A stretch of 7,851 nucleotides of DNA from an uncultured Spirochaetales bacterium (GTDB lineage Bacteria; Spirochaetota; Spirochaetia; Sphaerochaetales; Sphaerochaetaceae). How positions within the stretch are numbered: the first letter of the stretch is position 1; every line of letters starts with the position of its first letter. Below the pieces are notes generated by a model. The model ran no database searches. It was not told where the DNA came from and saw only the letters and a list, made by a program, of their open reading frames with translations. This document shows, in pieces, positions 6,360 through 7,851 of the stretch. The translations under genes and the position numbers were made by a program. The stretch covers positions 1-7,851 of the forward strand of contig CAKQRI010000055.1 in NCBI GenBank assembly GCA_934271365.1, given 5' to 3'.

Positions 6360-6983
6360 TTAAAGAATTTCATGAAGTATATCTCTGACTTCGGGATCAG
6401 TGAAGACTTCATCGACCTCATTATGGGTAAGCCCTATGAATTCATGACATGTATAATGAATCCATCTTGAATCACTCTCATTCTCTAGGACATGCTTTCT
6501 GCACCAGTAATCTGGTTGAATAGGAAGAGGAGATTCTGTACCATCCCTAAACTTATAGAGTGGAACTTTGTAATCATATACAGCCACCTTTATATCTTCT
6601 CTTGGAATACCTGCAGACATAATCGTTTCAACCAGAGAATTGACTGTAAGACCTGTATCATAGATATCATCAACAACAAGAACCTTCTGTCCTTTCTGAA
6701 GATTTTTTGGAGACCATGTCCAGCCATCGATATCCACATGGTTTGAATGCTCTTTTACTTTCCCATAAGATCTTGCAACAACAGCAGCATAAAACACAGG
6801 ATTCTTCCCCTCTTTCATAGCCATAAGCTTATAATACTCACTCATGACATTTGCCATATATGCACCACCACGAAGAGAATCATAAATCACATCAGGCACA
6901 AATCCATCTTCTTTATGCATTTTGTATACAAGCTTAATTGCTGCATCCCTAATCATCTCACATGAAATAAACTCTTTGCTCAT
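6360..6983 (-). CDS. Type I phosphoribosyltransferase, purine-salvage-like
   Basis: The family joins a base, usually hypoxanthine, guanine or xanthine in this branch, to PRPP, releasing pyrophosphate to make a nucleotide in the cytoplasm. The 207-residue protein has the PRPP-binding signature VLVVDDIYDTGLT at 101-113, with the acidic pair Asp105-Asp106 and the Thr-Gly loop. An upstream SLRGGAYMANVMSEYY block (36-51) contacts pyrophosphate in relatives. The C-terminal PDYWCRKHV...SRWIHY portion resembles the hood of predicted hypoxanthine/xanthine PRTases (COG2236-like) rather than classical HPRT. The ATG has GGGGAG (6999-6994) ten bases upstream, and map ends 21 bases before it, so the two are co-transcribed. 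A terminator follows directly. Substrate cannot be told from sequence; Gpt-like and hypoxanthine-specific enzymes are both possible. Confidence 0.9.
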   Translation of the reverse strand: MSKEFISCEMIRDAAIKLVYKMHKEDGFVPDVIYDSLRGGAYMANVMSEYYKLMAMKEGKNPVFYAAVVARSYGKVKEHSNHVDIDGWTWSPKNLQKGQKVLVVDDIYDTGLTVNSLVETIMSAGIPREDIKVAVYDYKVPLYKFRDGTESPLPIQPDYWCRKHVLENESDSRWIHYTCHEFIGLTHNEVDEVFTDPEVRDILHEIL

Positions 6984-7004
6984 TTAGTCTGATCTCCCCA
7001 AAGT

Positions 7005-7760
7005 TCATAGTGCAGTTAGAATCTCGATTCCGCTATCTGTGATTGCTACTGTATGTTCCCAGTGACAGCCAGGCTTTCCATCGATAGTATGAACACCCCA
7101 GCCATCTTTATCTGTCCAGATCTTAGCAGAGCCTAGAGTAATCATTGGCTCAATTGCAAATACCATGCCTTTTCTTATTCGAGGATTAGGAATGGCAAGT
7201 GAAACATAGTTTGGAACTTCAGGTTCTTCATGCAACTCCAGACCTACCCCATGACCACAATATTCCTTCAGAATTCCATAGCCATATTTTCTACAGATCT
7301 GTGTGATTGCCTGACCTATATCCTGAATTCTGGCACCACTCTTGCCTGCAGCCTCTATAGCTGCATATAAACAATGTTCAGTTTCCTTATTAAGCTGATG
7401 AACATCATCAGTTACTTCACCTATCTCATATGTATGTGTCGAATCAGAAATATATCCGTCTTTATCTATACAGACATCAAGAGAAATTATATCACCATTC
7501 TTAAGAATCTGATGCTTATCCGGAATTCCATGGATAATAACATCATTTACACTCGTACATGTTACATTAGGATATCCAAAATAGCCTTTGCATGGACCCT
7601 TTACATGATGCTTATGCATAAAGTCCTCACATAGCTTATCAACATCCCATGTAGAAATACCTTCTGTAATCTGAGGTCCAACAGTCTCAAACATCTCAGC
7701 AAGAAGCTTACAGCTGCTTCTGATCATATTGATCTGATAATCATTCTTGAGCTGAATCAT
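7005..7760 (-). CDS. map: Methionine aminopeptidase, type I
   Basis: This enzyme removes the N-terminal methionine from nascent proteins after deformylation, when the second residue is small. The 251-residue protein is of type I length without an N-terminal extension. All active-site residues are present: His77 (IIHGIPD), metal ligands Asp95 (SLDV), Asp106 (ISDSTHT), His170 (CGHGVG), Glu204 (AIEPM) and Glu235 (WEHT), and His177 (LHEEP). They match E. coli His79, Asp97, Asp108, His171, Glu204, Glu235 and His178. Thr-His-Thr after Asp106 is slightly unusual. The ATG overlaps the nusB stop (ATGA), and AGAGG (7772-7768) lies seven bases upstream, so translation is coupled to nusB. The PRTase gene follows after 21 bases. 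Confidence 0.97.
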   Translation of the reverse strand: MIQLKNDYQINMIRSSCKLLAEMFETVGPQITEGISTWDVDKLCEDFMHKHHVKGPCKGYFGYPNVTCTSVNDVIIHGIPDKHQILKNGDIISLDVCIDKDGYISDSTHTYEIGEVTDDVHQLNKETEHCLYAAIEAAGKSGARIQDIGQAITQICRKYGYGILKEYCGHGVGLELHEEPEVPNYVSLAIPNPRIRKGMVFAIEPMITLGSAKIWTDKDGWGVHTIDGKPGCHWEHTVAITDSGIEILTAL

Positions 7761-7851
7761 TTCTTCGCCTCTTTAACATATGCATCAAGTATTCCATTAA
7801 TAAAACGGAATGAGACATCATTAGAAAGATCCTGTGAGAGCTTTACCGCCT
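7757..7851 (-). CDS. nusB: Transcription antitermination factor NusB, C-terminal end only
   Basis: The window edge cuts this gene; only the last 30 codons are visible. They begin AVKLSQDLS and end SFRFINGILDAYVKEAKK. The FINGILD block and the preceding A-V-x-L-(S/A) helix are the conserved C-terminal signature of NusB, which binds boxA RNA with NusE (S10) for rRNA antitermination. The stop TGA overlaps the map start by 4 bases. The short length limits certainty but the signature is distinctive. Confidence 0.85.
   Translation of the reverse strand, partial: AVKLSQDLSNDVSFRFINGILDAYVKEAKK

Overview
The window looks like a low-GC bacterial chromosome, most probably a spirochaete of the Treponema type. 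The basis is indirect: an AT-rich sequence, a small secreted outer-membrane-type protein paired with a lineage-specific lipoprotein, and housekeeping genes of ordinary bacterial type. The genetic code is standard. TGA ends at least five clearly intact genes here, so an internal TGA is a real stop.

Layout. (1) Positions 1-2217, minus strand: folD -> miaB -> start of a probable Sir2-family deacylase. The genes are joined by ATGA or short overlaps, so they are probably translationally coupled. (2) Positions 2218-2307: a divergent intergenic region with back-to-back sigma70-like promoter candidates. (3) Positions 2308-4046, plus strand: a two-gene unit encoding a small probable beta-barrel outer-membrane protein and a lipoprotein of unknown function, closed by a good rho-independent terminator at 4075-4105. 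(4) Positions 4106-4391: a gene-free, AT-rich stretch with several inverted repeats. (5) Positions 4392-6316, minus strand: a full-length group II intron of IIC character. It has a 5' ribozyme part, a reverse transcriptase/maturase ORF, domain V with a CGC triad and domain VI. It sits directly behind the terminator hairpin of the neighbouring gene, the typical target of IIC introns. Its ORF is broken by one in-frame TGA just before the catalytic motif of the reverse transcriptase. (6) Positions 6318-7851, minus strand: nusB (3' end only) -> map -> a purine-PRTase-like gene, a compact operon ending in the terminator that the intron used as its target.

The most notable object is the decayed intron. 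The ribozyme ends and domain V look intact, but the encoded protein is split so that neither piece contains reverse transcriptase motif A. If it still splices or moves, it would have to use readthrough or a maturase supplied in trans. The OMP/lipoprotein pair is the least characterised gene content. I see no CRISPR array, defence system, tRNA or rRNA.
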